64,000 nt of DNA, taken from Elysia crispata. Lineage: Eukaryota; Mollusca; Gastropoda; Plakobranchidae. Of this stretch, positions 12,454-25,119 are shown piece after piece. Under the pieces are notes generated by a model that worked only from the letters and a program-made list of their open reading frames with translations, ran no database searches and was not told the DNA's origin. The stretch is taken from assembly GCA_033675545.1 (NCBI GenBank), contig JAWDGP010006702.1, forward strand, positions 71,001 to 135,000. The letters are read 5' to 3'. How positions within the stretch are numbered: the first letter of the stretch is position 1; every line of letters starts with the position of its first letter. Position numbers and translations under genes: made by a program.

Positions 12454-13408
12454 AGTTCAAAGTGTTTGTTTAGCTTCACTTACCTTGCAGAGTAAAAGTA
12501 GAAAAATATACTACAAAACTCTTAATAATTACCCCACCTTTAAAAAAAACAAAACAACAACAACAACAACAAAAAAGAACACTTTATTATTTTAAATGAT
12601 TACATTGCTCATTTCCCTCTGTGGTACAGATCCAAGATGATGTCGGGAAGAGCAGTTGATTTTTTTTTCTAGTAAATGGTTTAGAAGTGGTGATTGTACC
12701 CAAATTGTGCCAAAATTAAAATCTTTCTATTCTCTTTTGTTTACAATTTAGGGAAATAACAAAACCATCATTATAACAAGCATTGCAACCAATAAAGAGC
12801 AAAATTCACTGCAGTTGATGTTCATATTGGTTTTTACTGTGAAAGAAGCTCCACAAAAGCAATCTTGCCCCATGACTTTCAAAGAATGCTTTTTACAACG
12901 CTCCAAAAGAGATTTTTCAAAAGCCAGATTAGTGCTGCCAGCGATACATACATGTATATAATAGTATTATAGTTGTGACGGGAAAAAAAAAACAACTTCT
13001 GAAATGTATGTTCTTTTTGATTTAGAACTCCGTATAGAAATAGTTTTAGATGTCAAAAACAAAAAAGGGAGCAAAATGAGTGGAAGCAATTGATCTTTTC
13101 TTTTTGCGAGTAGTCATCGATTGCCCAATGGTAACATGTATGCTTTCTTTGTCATGTTTTGTTTTGAGAGTAATATGAAAAGGCGTGTTTTTTGTGTATT
13201 TTAACTGTTAAACTTGTGTGTATGGCACAAACAAAACTGAAAGGTTTTAGCCACACTTAAGAAGTCAAGAATTTGCAGGACAATGATTTTTTTATTCTTA
13301 AATTAGTTAAAGCATGTATAAGAAAGAGGAGAAAAAAAACATCAATCTGTTTCATTTTTTCTTCTATATTTCTATGCAGAGCATCGACTTCCTGAATGCA
13401 GAAGTACC

Positions 13409-13556
13409 CCTTCTTTGAATATTTCTGAATAATGGTCTCAAGACTCAATGCAGCATTATAAACCTTTTCATTGTCAGAGACACCTTCTTTGAATATTTCT
13501 GAATAATGGTCTCAAGACTCAATGCAGCGTTATAAACCTTTTCATTGTCAGAGACA
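13409..13556. repeat. 74-bp tandem duplication inside the transposase relic
   Basis: CCTTCTTTGAATATTTCTGA begins at 13409 and again at 13483; the copies differ by one or two bases. Seventy-four is not a multiple of three, so the duplication shifts the frame. Confidence 0.95.
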
Positions 13557-14201
13557 ACACTATTTTCATTTTGTGGTATACACAAGTCTGACCAGAGAGT
13601 TAGTTGCTTGATGTCAGGAAAGCGCTTCATCACATCCTCCAAAATTTTAATAAAAGCAGAGGCATTGTCATTACCTTTTCTCCCACACAAAACTTCTGTC
13701 CAGATGCAGCATTAGACACTTTTCCCAACTGACAGATGTGCAGTCAAGTTATAGCATGAAATTTATCTATGATAGAAAAAATTAGATATATCTGCTTTAG
13801 AAGGGTTAATACATATTCCATGTCAAATGGGAGGACTAGATATAGATGGCTTGCTTGTTTATCATCATTTCTTTCCCTTCAACTGTACTCAATAGAAGCC
13901 CTGTGTGAGTTGTACTCTAAAGTCAGGTCATAATTGTATTGTCCTTCTCCTTTAAACGCTATTTCTTGCATAGATTGCACCAATCTTTTTTAGGCTTTCA
14001 AAGAGAAATATTGAACTCTCCTTCAAAGGCAGAAGCATACATATGAAATTTTACTGGTTTCTTTTGGCTTTCTTGGCACCAAATCTTATAGTTCTCATAA
14101 AGCCTATTCAAGTTTAGATCATATTCTAGACATTCAGCAGATGCTGTGCTGCGGCAGTGGTGTGATTCAACTCTCGGTAGTGCCAAATATGCTCTCTAAC
14201 A

Positions 14202-14265
14202 CCTTCTTTACTCTCATCTCCCAAAACCTTCTTTACTCTCATCTCCCAAAATCTTCTTTACATGC
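14202..14265. repeat. 25-bp tandem repeat inside the transposase relic
   Basis: CCTTCTTTACTCTCATCTCC plus CAAAA occurs at 14202 and 14227, with a third partial copy at 14252. Confidence 0.9.
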
Positions 14266-14694
14266 TTTCCCCAATGAGATAGCTGTAGGAACCCAGCTGT
14301 CTGATTTTTCTCAACTTTATAAAAATATTTTATCCATCGGTGACTTATGTCAAGGGCAAAACAAAAATATTCTTTGGAGACACGCACCTTTCTTCCAGCG
14401 AAATGGAACAAATACTGTATTTTTTGCTCGTTTTGAGAGGTCACTTTTTGTTTTCTTAGATGATCAATTTAAATTGTGTTCATGTCAATGATAAGTTCCG
14501 TTGAAACCTTATCTTAAGTCCAAAACTACCGATATATGCCCTCTCTCTCCGCATCTGAAATTGTTTTACATTTATATCGACAATGGCCACAATCTTTAGT
14601 GCCCTCAACTTGCCGGGCGTGTCTGACATTTTTTGTTCTAAGAACAATAGCTTTTGCCATGTTTAGAAACATGGAAGCCTCGTCTAATGAGAAC

Positions 14695-14720
<26 letters not shown>
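14695..14720. repeat. Poly-A tract
   Basis: About 24 A followed by GAGAAAGG and a short TA run (14740-14750). It lies close to the 5' end of the transposase relic on the minus strand. Confidence 0.9.
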
Positions 14721-14725
<5 letters not shown>

Positions 14726-17700
14726 GGAAATTAGGAGATATATATATATAAACTGATATGCTGTCTGATTCAAAAAGCAGTTCAATTGCTTCATTTTGCT
14801 CCATCGACTTAATGATGGGCATTGCCATTTTATTTTCTTGAGAAAGCTCAATGAACAAAATCCTGTGGTATTATTCTGATTCATGGCGTAGCAAATTCTA
14901 TTTCTTCGCTCTACTTTAGTTGAGCGCTAGAGACGGCCCTACTGCCATAAATCGGTGCCGTATTGACAGGTGATCTGAGGTCAGGTGCACCGACCCGATT
15001 GTTATTGCTTGGTGCTGCATATCTCGCCTGGGTAGAAATAAAACCCTTATTTTTCGACATTTTAATCAGTTCTTGCTTTTTAACTGCTCAAGACTGGATT
15101 ATATTTGTTTTTTTTCTCCACAATTCCATGTCTTTCCTCAATATATATTTGTAAAAATCTTATAATTCTGACTTATTGTGAGATTTTGTGAACTAGGAGT
15201 ATATTTTTATTTAAACTAGATAATGAAAGTATAATTAAGTAAATTGTGAGGCTAATTATAAAAATTCCACACGATGAGTAAGTTTTGTTTCTCTGACATG
15301 AGAAAGCATTGAATAATAGCTTTATGGTGATGTAATTTTTTATTGTTGACAGTATATCGTATAGCCTACATTTAATTTTTTTAAATACAGGAAAATTCCA
15401 GAGAGACTCATAATAAACAATGTTAAATATCTGTGCCTTATATGTGCTAGATTGGGTGTGACTAGGAAACAGCAAAAGCACAATAGTAGGAGCATTTATG
15501 TTCTGCTCATTCTGGAGATATTTTGTTATTTTACTATCTAATCATTAAAAATGACATTGAAGACTCTCATTCACAGTACCTGTGTGCCAAGTGCTACTCA
15601 AGCATAAAGACTCTAAAAATAGAGATACAGTGACATTTCTGCACTGCTGTCACATTCATGAAAAAGCAGAGCTATAAAAGTCTATCTGTGTGGTGATTAA
15701 GAGTTTTTGTGCTAAAATTTATGGTCTCTCGTGACATCAAGGCACTTATCTGTGCTGATACCACAGCGTGAAACGCTCAATGCTAGTGACCACTCCCAGA
15801 CTTGGTCACTGAAAAGCTTACAGAGCAGCATTTTAGTTTGCCTGCTGCACCCATGAAGCAGCCTGTAACCTAATCGGGTCATTAGGTCAACCACCCCGGC
15901 GGAATGAAGATTCCCCTTTCCTCGCAACTTGAGTTTTTAGATCTAAATTTCACACCAAATCAATGGAGAATTTAAGCTTATACATGAAAGGAAGAACTAC
16001 AAAAATCATATAATTTGTTACATCTATATTTCAGCGATGCAATGATATATTTTTTCCCCTTCTTTTCATTAAATTGATGTTATTGATCAGTTTAACAAGT
16101 ACATGAATCTGGAATAATCATTAGGTGGTGACGTTTTTAACGGTACATTTATCATGAAGTGAAACAGTTTTTGGGGATGAAATTTTTACAGCATTTCATA
16201 TATATGTTGAACTTAACACCCACCAAAGGGCATTAGCGAAGAGTTCTTCGATTCCAAGTTATGCGGGTTTGAGTTATGATAGTCCACTTCTTACAGCCCT
16301 GGTACGGCATTTTGATATAAAATAATGTCTAAACAACGATAGAACATCGTAGTTCACACTGTAGGGCGTCAATATATATGAGCGATATTAGCTATTAACA
16401 AAGTTATAAACATGCACTGAGAAGAAAATGAAACTTATATAGCGTTGCACATTGTCTTACTTGTTATTCAATCGAGGGGGCGTGTGCTAATACCTCTGTC
16501 TCTCTGTAATATTTTCAAGCTTTTATAACTTTCTTCAAACCTCTGACGCCTAAGTGCTTTGAGTTTAATTACATCAGAATATTAATAGCATATTGTAAAA
16601 ATCTTTTTTTTTTTTTTTTGTTACCGGAAATGATTGTGAACACCAAAAGTTAGTAATGAACCGTTAATAAAGTCCGCTCAGAGAAACTTTTGATAGTTTC
16701 CTCTATCTACAACTTAACAATCTATCACCACAAGATCTGCAAACTTCATAGAGCTTTTGATTGCGTTCAGATTCTGAGCACTGCTCCATATTTGACAGTT
16801 TTTATTTGAGGCTACTAAGGTAGATCTATAATGCAGAGTGTTATTTACGGTTAGTTCGTGCAGACCTGAGCGTGTGGAATTATTTTAAAAAATCATATAA
16901 AATCACTGAAAAACTCTTCACCCTTGAAACTTTCAAAAGTTCTTTATATTAATCTTTTACTTATCGGGAAACAATTTTTAAGCAATAAAATTGTTTCACT
17001 TTTGAAATATTCCTATTCAACTAAGGTGTTATGAAAACCATGACTTTTTTTCAGTTCTTTTACTAGAAGTATGAAGATTCACCTGCACCATGTAAACACG
17101 TTATAATTGAGAGATAAAAAATATAGCGTTGTACTCAGGACAATTCCAGCTTTAAAATGATTATTTGTTTAATAAATTTGGTGTTAATAAATTTATTGCG
17201 ATTCAAAAACAAGTAAAAGATCCCAATATTAGATTTAACAGCAGTGCACCGTCACGCACGGGCACACCCGGTTGTAGCCTGCCTGACAGGTGACTGATCA
17301 CCGATCCACCCACTAACTGCGGGCGTCTGAAGTAGGACCTGGAAGCAAACTAAGTCGCCTCTTTTTGGTCTCTATTAACAGCCGTGTTCCACGTCAACAA
17401 TTTAGGTTTTAGAGCAGAAGCAGAGGGTGAGAAAGAAGTAGCAAAGCACCACAACTCACTGTATGCACCATTGGTTGGCACAGCTTTAGATAGGGTCAGC
17501 CCTCTGTATCTTCATATTCTGTTTGCATTGTCTTAGGGCACCATAAGTTTCTTAAGGATGCAGCACATAAGGTAGATAAAAAAATAGCTTGTCAATTAGA
17601 AACATATTTGTTACCTTAGGCAAGACTTTAAAAGAGTATGGCTCACAGTGGAAAGAAAATCTGGATCTTGAAGAGAGATTGCGATTTCAGGAGGGCTGCT

Positions 17701-18358
17701 TAGTTTTTAGTGTGTCACAGGAGGAGATAAATAAATAAATACACACAACAGATACAAAAGACTTATTTCATTTTTGACATACAAAGAACGCAAATCAAGA
17801 GCAGGGCCAATTCATCATCATTAGATCCAGTCCTTAAAAAAAAACAAGATCACACCTTAGGTTTACTATAGGTCATTTGTAGGGAACCACTGCCATAAAT
17901 ATTTTCACCCCAGTGTCTACAGGGACCTCACAAATAAGAGTCACACAGACTCAAGCACACACATACGATCCAATCATAGTTGATGAAGCACACTCATTTC
18001 AGTTACATTTCAACAATTTAAATGCAACTCGCAGCATTGTTCACAAAGCATTTTTTCACACAAAACCCATCTGTTAGAGAGACACTGCATCCCATACCTT
18101 AGACAACATACATTCGAGTTGGAGCTCCTGGGAGAGCAAGAAACAGAACTAAGCCATGAAGCAATTTCAAAATAAGAGCTTGAGAGAAAAGGGGCCTTTG
18201 GCATTCCAAACAAACTTAGACATATTAAAACACATTTCGTCAGCTCATTATTGCAAATTGCTCCAGCTCTTAGATGCGAAGACAACCGACCGATATATAT
18301 TTATTTTCATCCTGAACATTTATTTATTTATTTATTAATCCATCACGCCTGATTTATT

Positions 18359-18359
<1 letters not shown>
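14721..18359. other. No gene seen; two GC-richer patches
   Basis: Mostly AT-rich. GC-richer patches at 15715-15930 (a 71-codon minus frame) and 17235-17400 look like old inserted repeats but have no second copy in the window. Confidence 0.5.

Positions 18360-18397
<38 letters not shown>
18360..18397. repeat. TA microsatellite
   Basis: About 18 TA units, flanked on both sides by ATTTATTTA-type sequence. Confidence 0.95.
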
Positions 18398-18399
<2 letters not shown>

Positions 18400-19759
18400 T
18401 ACCCATTGCACCTGATTTATTAATTTATTCATTAAATAATTGCGACTATAATAAGAAATTACTCTTTATTTTCACATCATCCTGAAAAGGATGAATTGGA
18501 TTCCATTAGAAAATTGTAACCAATAAACTCTCAACATGAACATTTTGTAAATCTGTGCTAAATACCATAGTATAATTACACCCCAAGTACTGTTTACTGG
18601 TATAAATTTTAAACTTTTTGTGTCAACAGCCTAAATTTTGGTAAGTTTAATGTTGAATATATTGTCTATTACACATTTGAATTTTGAAAACTTTCATTGG
18701 AAGGTTTTTTTTATTATTAAAAGAGTTTATCAATTTTGTCATTAAGTTAACACTGTAGAAAAAGTGCCCTGTTTGCAAGTAATCTATACTAAAACTATAT
18801 ATCTCAGCTCTTTAGTTTTTTGTTCCTACAACACAGCTGCTTCTCTTCTTTGATATATAAACTGTTTATTTAGGTACAAATTAAGTTGGCAGAGTAGAAA
18901 ATAAAAAAAGATAATCATTAGTTTTAACTAACAGGCAAGTTGAGAGAGCAAGACTCTAGGCTCTGCTTTGACCCGGTCATCATCCGAGCTAGTGCAGCGA
19001 AAGTATCGTGGCTGAGACACCGTGGATTCCATGATTAGTTGAAATTAGTGTTAGACAATTTAACTCAACTCAAAGTTCCATTTCTTAGGCCAATATAGTT
19101 CTCAGTTGAGATGATTTTTGAGATAGGACAAGATAGTTCTATGTTTAAAATAAACATTAAGACAATTTTGCAATTTTCTGTGAAGGCAGAAATTTCGTTT
19201 TTCCAAGGAATTTTTTTTCTTGAAAATATTGAAATATTCAAAAAATCAATTTTATTTTGGTAAGAGTAAAGGCTATAAGCTGTAATTTGTCCGTATTGTT
19301 CTACTTGAACAATGAATCTAAAAAATGTATACTTTGTTCGCTTGAAACTATTTTTTTTTAATAGTTTACTGTTAATGTGGTATATAAACTGAATAAGATG
19401 AGGATAGAACTATAAAATTTTTGAATTGCATTAGGGAAAACAGTGACTGATTCAAGACAATTGGTTTATCCTCCCTCAATAGCAAGAATGTTCAAAATGG
19501 ATGGAAAACATTGAATGCTTGATCTGCATCAGTGGTATTGGTGTGTTTTTTTTTTTGTTTTTATTTTGTTTTTATATGTTTAGAACCATCAAAAATTTAA
19601 AACTCGTTCTTCCCATTTGTAAGCCACAATACTAATGATCTACATGAATTTTTTTTATAAATAACTATGCTATGGCATTATTATTTACTTCAGTATTTAA
19701 ATGCCAATTATTTATTTTAAGAGCTTGAACAGTTACAAAATTAAAAAGGAACAAAAAAA

Positions 19760-19762
<3 letters not shown>

Positions 19763-19800
<38 letters not shown>
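19763..19800. repeat. TA microsatellite
   Basis: About 18 TA units followed by two copies of a TGTTGCCTTAAAAAA repeat (19799 and 19826). Confidence 0.95.
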
Positions 19801-19803
<3 letters not shown>

Positions 19804-20034
19804 CCTTAAAAAAGAATGCCAAATATGTTGCCTTAAAAAAAGTAAAATACCTCGCGTGACTCTTGAGGGTGTGTGGTAGTGGTACTAATAGTAGCGACCC
19901 GACACACTATAGGCACTATTAACAATCCTGCAAAAATTATGCAAAATTGGCTATATGCCTACTTCCTACTCCATAAAGTTTGTCTCTCTACTCTACAGGT
20001 TCGGTGTGATAAATTGTGAAATGTTTTGTGCGTG

Positions 20035-20042
20035 TATAAAAG
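20035..20042 (+). promoter_or_regulatory. TATA box candidate
   Basis: TATAAAAG in the context GTGTATAAAAGTG, about 95 nt before the ATG of the candidate two-exon gene at 20131. Position fits a start site near 20065. Confidence 0.35.
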
Positions 20043-20130
20043 TGTAAGTTGTCCGACAACGCCAGGAATTCATTTTATAATAATGGTGAACTTAGCGAAT
20101 TCCAACTAAGCTACCAGATATGACAAACTA

Positions 20131-20368
20131 ATGAGTAATGTGGCTAGTGGTAAAGCACAACAGGTAAGTGTGCAGGAAATAAAAACTGTACTGATGTAAG
20201 TTTTTATCGTTTCTTTTATTGCAGTCGACAAAACTTAAGATTCAAAAAATAACTTGTCCAGTGAGAAACTTGAACCCAATTAAAACCAAGCTAAAAATAA
20301 GGACTAAAACCCAACTTTACAAAAAACTAAAACTGAAAACCCAACTTAAAAAAAAATCCAGTCAGTAG
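20131..20368 (+). CDS. Candidate two-exon small basic protein (58 aa)
   Basis: Exon 1 20131-20163 encodes MSNVASGKAQQ and ends in the strong donor CAG|GTAAGT. A 61-nt intron ends in ttcttttattgcag at 20224. Exon 2 20225-20368 stays open for 47 codons to TAG at 20366. The joined product is very Lys-rich (STKLKIQKITC..., KLKIRTKTQLYKKLKLK) with no recognised domain. A consensus TATAAAAG lies about 95 nt upstream. Against it: two earlier ATGs open a tiny upstream frame, and the basic tail is A-rich low-complexity. It may be a small gene or a spliced non-coding RNA. Confidence 0.3.
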
Positions 20369-22358
20369 CTCTCATACAGCCGCTGAAAGAAAATTACAAA
20401 ACCACCGTGTAAAACACGCAATCTCATATAAATGCATACAGGTATACAAAATGTAAGTTTAGCGATTATCCACTCAACAAAGTGATGATCCAACATTACC
20501 CATCTAGTAAGATCATTACAACCGCTATCAAACTTTAATCATAGTCTGTACTCAAATCAGCGTACATTCCAATAACAAAATGCTTTACACTACCAACTTT
20601 ACATGTACATCATCCTTCGACAATAATTACGATTCAATTTTATATACCGCAACTACTGAAGTTTACATGTATTATTATTAAGCATGTCACGGTCTATGAA
20701 TCATATCATCACCGCACCGTAAGTTACGCCTATGAACAGATAGTATGGGCGACAACCGTCACGTTACCGTTATATTTCTGCTCTGATATTTTACATAAAC
20801 ATAGGGTACCTAGACCATTCTTTATATATCTATCGGATTAACTAAAGCTCTGTAATACAACTTTAAATCTATAGAACAGGTAACAAGCCATTACTCCTTG
20901 CTACCACTATTATACTTTGCGAATAATTACAAAAGTAGTAGTTCTATAAAAACTCATCAATTGTGCACAAAGGCTTAGATTTAATCTCTGGGATCAACAT
21001 TCAATACATATATATGGAACAACGATACAGGTGTTATACTCACTTCCAATATCAAAGCAATGGATGTGTAAATGTCACCATCAAAGGTTCAGGCAAACGT
21101 TTAACTTCAGACTCTCTCCCTTTCGTGTACGCGCAGCTCGGCCTCTCGAATCCAGATGAGGAGCTTCGAAAACTGCTCTACATATATAGGTTTTCCGAAC
21201 AAAGATTTTCTAAAGATCCCCGATCGGAGAGATAGGGGATCTTTCCTGTCTACTTTAATGAGTGAGGGGATACAAAATTAATTCGAAAGTACCGAATTTA
21301 CCTCGTAACATCGCTCAAACAGTGACAACCACGCTAGATAACAATCTTCTCAACTGGCAAAGACGATATCGTAGTAACCATATGTACAGCGAACAATCTT
21401 TCACTCGTGCAAATCTCAAACAATTCATGCATTATACGTTCTAAGGCAGACATAGAATCAAAGTAAACCTTATCGATGTCAAACATCGAAACTGAAACCA
21501 TGGGAGAGTCTCCTCCGATACAAAACTATCGTTTACAGGAAGTTCGAAGACATTTATCTCCTGTAACCGCGTCACTATTAGCGTCTGTGATATGTTAGCA
21601 CCTGTACCGAGACCACCACAGAGGCTAGCCCTACAATTAACAAACTGTGTCAAACGGCCATCAGTATAGAGGCGAACCTTCTCTAAGCCCACACCTACAC
21701 CTCGCCTCAAAGGATGCCGTGCGTAACAGCTCAGTGCCTAACTAGAATGCTTCTTTTGTTTGTCCGATCAGATCTCAGTTACTCTATCTGACAGCGTGCA
21801 GAACTTAAAGGTTTTCTCGCTCTCGAGAAGCACGAATGGATTACACCCTCATAGCATATCAGTTTCCCCTGACATGGTTGCGGCACCTGTTCTCTCAAAG
21901 GAATACCGATAGCAAGCAATCCTAAGAAAAAAGAATACAGAGTAAAAGTACTTAAACTCGTCCGTTTACATATAAAAGGCAGCTTTGATTTCTTTCTCTG
22001 CTTTCTCCTCCAAAACCACTCACTTTACAATGATGAAGTTAACTGAATATTAATTTGTGAAGCTTAGTGTCCCACACAGTACAAAAAAATGAAGAAAAGT
22101 TATGCAAAAAATTGCTCTTAGTTCATAATATTTTGATTGTAACTAATTCATAAAAATTTTTTTTCAAATCTACTACGTCCTACCAAATAATATGATCTCG
22201 GTGATTTTCTATTTACAAAGCAAGTTATGCTTTCAATACAAATTTTTGTTTCGTAAATATAAATTTATATATATATATATATAAATTCATGGTATTTTAC
22301 TTTGATGGATGGAAAAAACTGGAAAAATTAAAAAATGAAATGAAATTTTACTTACTCT
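20369..22358. other. Compositionally distinct stretch, no gene recognised
   Basis: Balanced base composition compared with the AT-rich flanks, with frames of about 90 codons at 20963-21235 (+) and 21710-21441 (-), and the hairpin at 21212. No retroelement motif or terminal repeat found. Confidence 0.4.
21212..21244. repeat. Perfect 10-bp inverted repeat
   Basis: AAAGATCCCC (21212-21221) and GGGGATCTTT (21235-21244) with a 13-nt loop containing GATCGGAGAGATA. Confidence 0.85.
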
Positions 22359-22369
22359 AAGGCAAAGAC

Positions 22370-22415
22370 TGCTGCCCTAATTGCCTACGGCAAAAAGGGC
22401 AGTAAGTAAGTAAGG
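22370..22415 (+). mobile_element. Ultra-short (46 bp) retroposon tail insertion
   Basis: Only the hairpin and TAAG tail of the retroposon, flanked by a perfect 11-bp repeat AAGGCAAAGAC (22359-22369 and 22416-22426). Independent target site from the other two copies. Confidence 0.85.
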
Positions 22416-22644
22416 AAGGCAAAGACAAAAGCATCATGAAAAACATGGAAGATCTCCCCACCATATAAAGAATGTCTTCATTACAATGTAAGAATTTCAC
22501 TGTCTCAAGGTTCTGTATGAATATTTTAAAACTGAACTATGAGTGGTTCTGGGGGAGATATAGGCATATAACAGTAGAAAAGTTGTTTCATAAGTAAAAC
22601 AAGAAAAAATAATTTTAATTATATTTCTAAGTTCTTTTTTATAG

Positions 22645-22741
22645 TTGTACCTTTCAGCCTTGTGGTCAAGAGATTGAAGTTTTATCTTCAGTTACATCAC
22701 GCATTGCCATTGAAGTGGATCAAGAAAAAATTCTCTTTTAG
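22645..22741 (+). CDS. Candidate exon, unknown gene
   Basis: After the acceptor gttcttttttatag the frame reads CTFQPCGQEIEVLSSVTSRI and AIEVDQEKILF to TAG at 22739-22741. Same strand as the candidate exon at 24905. A second frame stays open to a possible donor AAG|GTAGCA at 22745. No homology recognised. Confidence 0.2.
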
Positions 22742-24904
22742 GAAGGTAGCACTTTTCCAGGGCTGGTAAGTCAACATGATTTAAAGTCTAGTCCTTTTTA
22801 ACATTCGCTGCCTTGCTATAAATCGCTTCTTTTGTAAACTAAATGGCTTCCCTTATTTTTATTTCACTTTACTTTTTAGTGCCATTTGCAGAAAAAGTTG
22901 AGTCCTCCTTTATGCAAAATTAAGCATTGCAGTGAGATATTAGAGCCAAGCTAGGTGCATTCCATTTAGTCTAACCAGCCTCAAGGTTCCTTTTAGACTT
23001 ATTTTATAAATGTTAAGGTTTTTTTTTCTTCTTTTGTTTGCTTAATGTAAAAAAGATAAGGGCCACCAGATTTTATTTTACAATTCTGGTTCCCCAAGTC
23101 TATAAAATATTGATGAGTTTCTCTCTTGCTGGAGTTACGACAGATCACTAATCTTGTAAGAATTTACAAAAAATAAGCAGAAACTCTGGCTGTTCAACGA
23201 AAAAACATGCTTAACAGTGTGAAGGCTTTACAAAGGGTGTCAGAATGGCAGGACCCGTCTTTAAGAAGATAACTGTATTTTAGATATATGTGGCTAATTT
23301 GAAGTTTACACATTGCATTTTCTTTATGGTTGAACATTTTGAATCAGCTCAGGATTCTTTTTCATGAAAAGACAGCTTATCTTTTTTATCTTGACCATTC
23401 AAAACATTCCTGCCAGATAAAATCTATAACAGTTTGTTTACATGCAATGTGTGAAACTGATTCCGTACATTGAACCATTTTTTCATGCCACCTCTAATAT
23501 TGTTCACTTCATAAATGGTCACATTAAGCACTGTCAAAAATTTAAAACCAATATCAAACAATAATTCTGTGTAAAAGACCTTGTCAGATCTATGCCAGTT
23601 ACTTACCTCCTATTTGGCTGCCCTTCCCCCCCTCAATACCATTGCAGTGTGGTGATTCTTTGTACTTGAAAATATTTTACATTGGTTAAGATGCAAATTT
23701 TTTCAATCAATCAGGCACAGGGACATAAGTATATCTGCATCAGCACATCCTTTATTAAAGCATTGGTCATTTTGTTGCTGGAAATTTAGCAAATAATTTG
23801 AACAATTTGAAAACTGTCATCATTTGTTTCTTGGCCAATTTCTAACATTGTTTAGAATATTTTCAATTAATAGGAGCTAGTGACACTGAAAAGAACAGCA
23901 ACAGTGTAGCAAGAAACAGCAATAACAATAGAGTCAATAAGAAAAACTACACATAGAATCATAATACTCTTGGTGTTGGTAGGGTGATTATAATAACTAT
24001 GCTATCACTAAATGAAGCAACAAAGACAAGTTAATGCTTTAAGGTGCATCACCGACAGACAAAACCACACCTTACACATCAGCTGAAGTCTTTAAACATT
24101 AATTTACATGTCACTGTTAAGTGATAGCTTAGTTTATCAAAGTTTCAAGAATATGTCGTGTTGTGCCAAAGCTCTGAAGGACTTAGCTGTTAAGGTTACT
24201 TCTTCATACAGTCATTCTAATGAACTGACTCCCTGTCGATCAAAGAATTATCTCAAGTTTCCATAAAAAGCCACAGGATCTCAGAATCATAGATGTTCCC
24301 AAGTCCACAGAGGTCAAGTTTAGGTGAGGTCAAATGCACTAGATGGCCAGCTGGACATAAACAAAATAGTTATGACTGGCGAAATGTAATAACTACGTAC
24401 ATGTAGTTTTTTTTTTCTTTCTTTTTTTTTTTAAATTCATATTAAACAGAAAAGTGTCTCAACTAAAAGTCTAATGGCTGTCAATGACAGGGGCGGATGC
24501 TTGATTTGCACCGCTAAACTAAGGCTATAAAAATACTAGACATAAGTGCCACCAAGAAGCTGTCAGTTGTCTATACTGTTCATGCTACTGGTTTTCTTAC
24601 GTTTAAACTATTCTCGTATTCTAACAAAAAATTTGTTGATGTTTTTTTTATTTTGAAGTCTTGTAAAATTTTCAAGGTTCTTTAATAAAGTTTTACAATT
24701 GTTAAAACTTTTACTTAAGAATAGCAATCTGGGTAATATTAGAGTAGAACAAAATTTTTTTTGGATTGAATAACACACATACACACCAATCTTAGCATAA
24801 TTATGCTATTTTAAAACTTTTTTTTTTCTCTTCAATGTTTTTAAGGTCATCATTCTCTTAAATCTTAATTGATAATACTTTTGTTCTCTTCTCCTTTTTG
24901 CCAG

Positions 24905-25119
24905 TTGAAAAGATGAAAATTCCAAGTTTCATCAAAGACAGAGCATTTATTGTGGCAGACTTAGCCAAGCGCACCCTCCATGTGATCAATCCCAGTTGAT
25001 GTCTGGGTTAATAAACTCTGGACCTATCCTGGTGGTGTCACAATGATAGAGTGCATGCCATAGCATCCCAGTCAGTGAACTGATATGCAACACGGTAAAA
25101 AGCTGTAACAATCAATAAA
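24905..25119 (+). CDS. Candidate terminal exon with polyadenylation signals
   Basis: A strong acceptor (ctcttctcctttttgccag) ends at 24904. The exon then reads, after two bases, EKMKIPSFIKDRAFIVADLA and KRTLHVINPS to TGA at 24997-24999. AATAAA follows at 25010-25015 and 25114-25119. The 30 codons have coding-like usage. Not recognised; the upstream exons were not found. Could also be chance. Confidence 0.35.

Larger units (their letters stand above)
13257..14650 (-). pseudogene. Decayed transposase-like gene (RNase-H-like, uncharacterised family)
   Basis: Collinear fragments on the minus strand match, in order, a widespread animal protein family usually annotated as uncharacterised and thought to derive from a DNA transposon: CGHCRYKCKTISDAERE (about 14580-14530), RKVRVSKEYFCFALDISHRW (14390-14330), LPRVESHHCRSTASAECLE (14180-14120), KKDWCNLC (about 13970), GRKGNDNASAF (13680) with LTLWSDLCIPQNENSVVS (13600-13545), and IIQKYSKKGYFCIQEVDALH (13430-13370). 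The reading is interrupted by TAG and TAA stops just after the CxxC block, by frameshifts, and by two internal tandem duplications (14202-14251, 25 bp; 13409-13556, 74 bp). The WSD..PQN motif is in the position of the catalytic core. Assignment is from remembered motif order, not a search. Not functional as it stands. Confidence 0.65.

Noticed and set aside
17235-17400. GC-rich patch considered as tRNA or SINE
   Set aside because: No cloverleaf, no A/B box pair and no second copy in the window.
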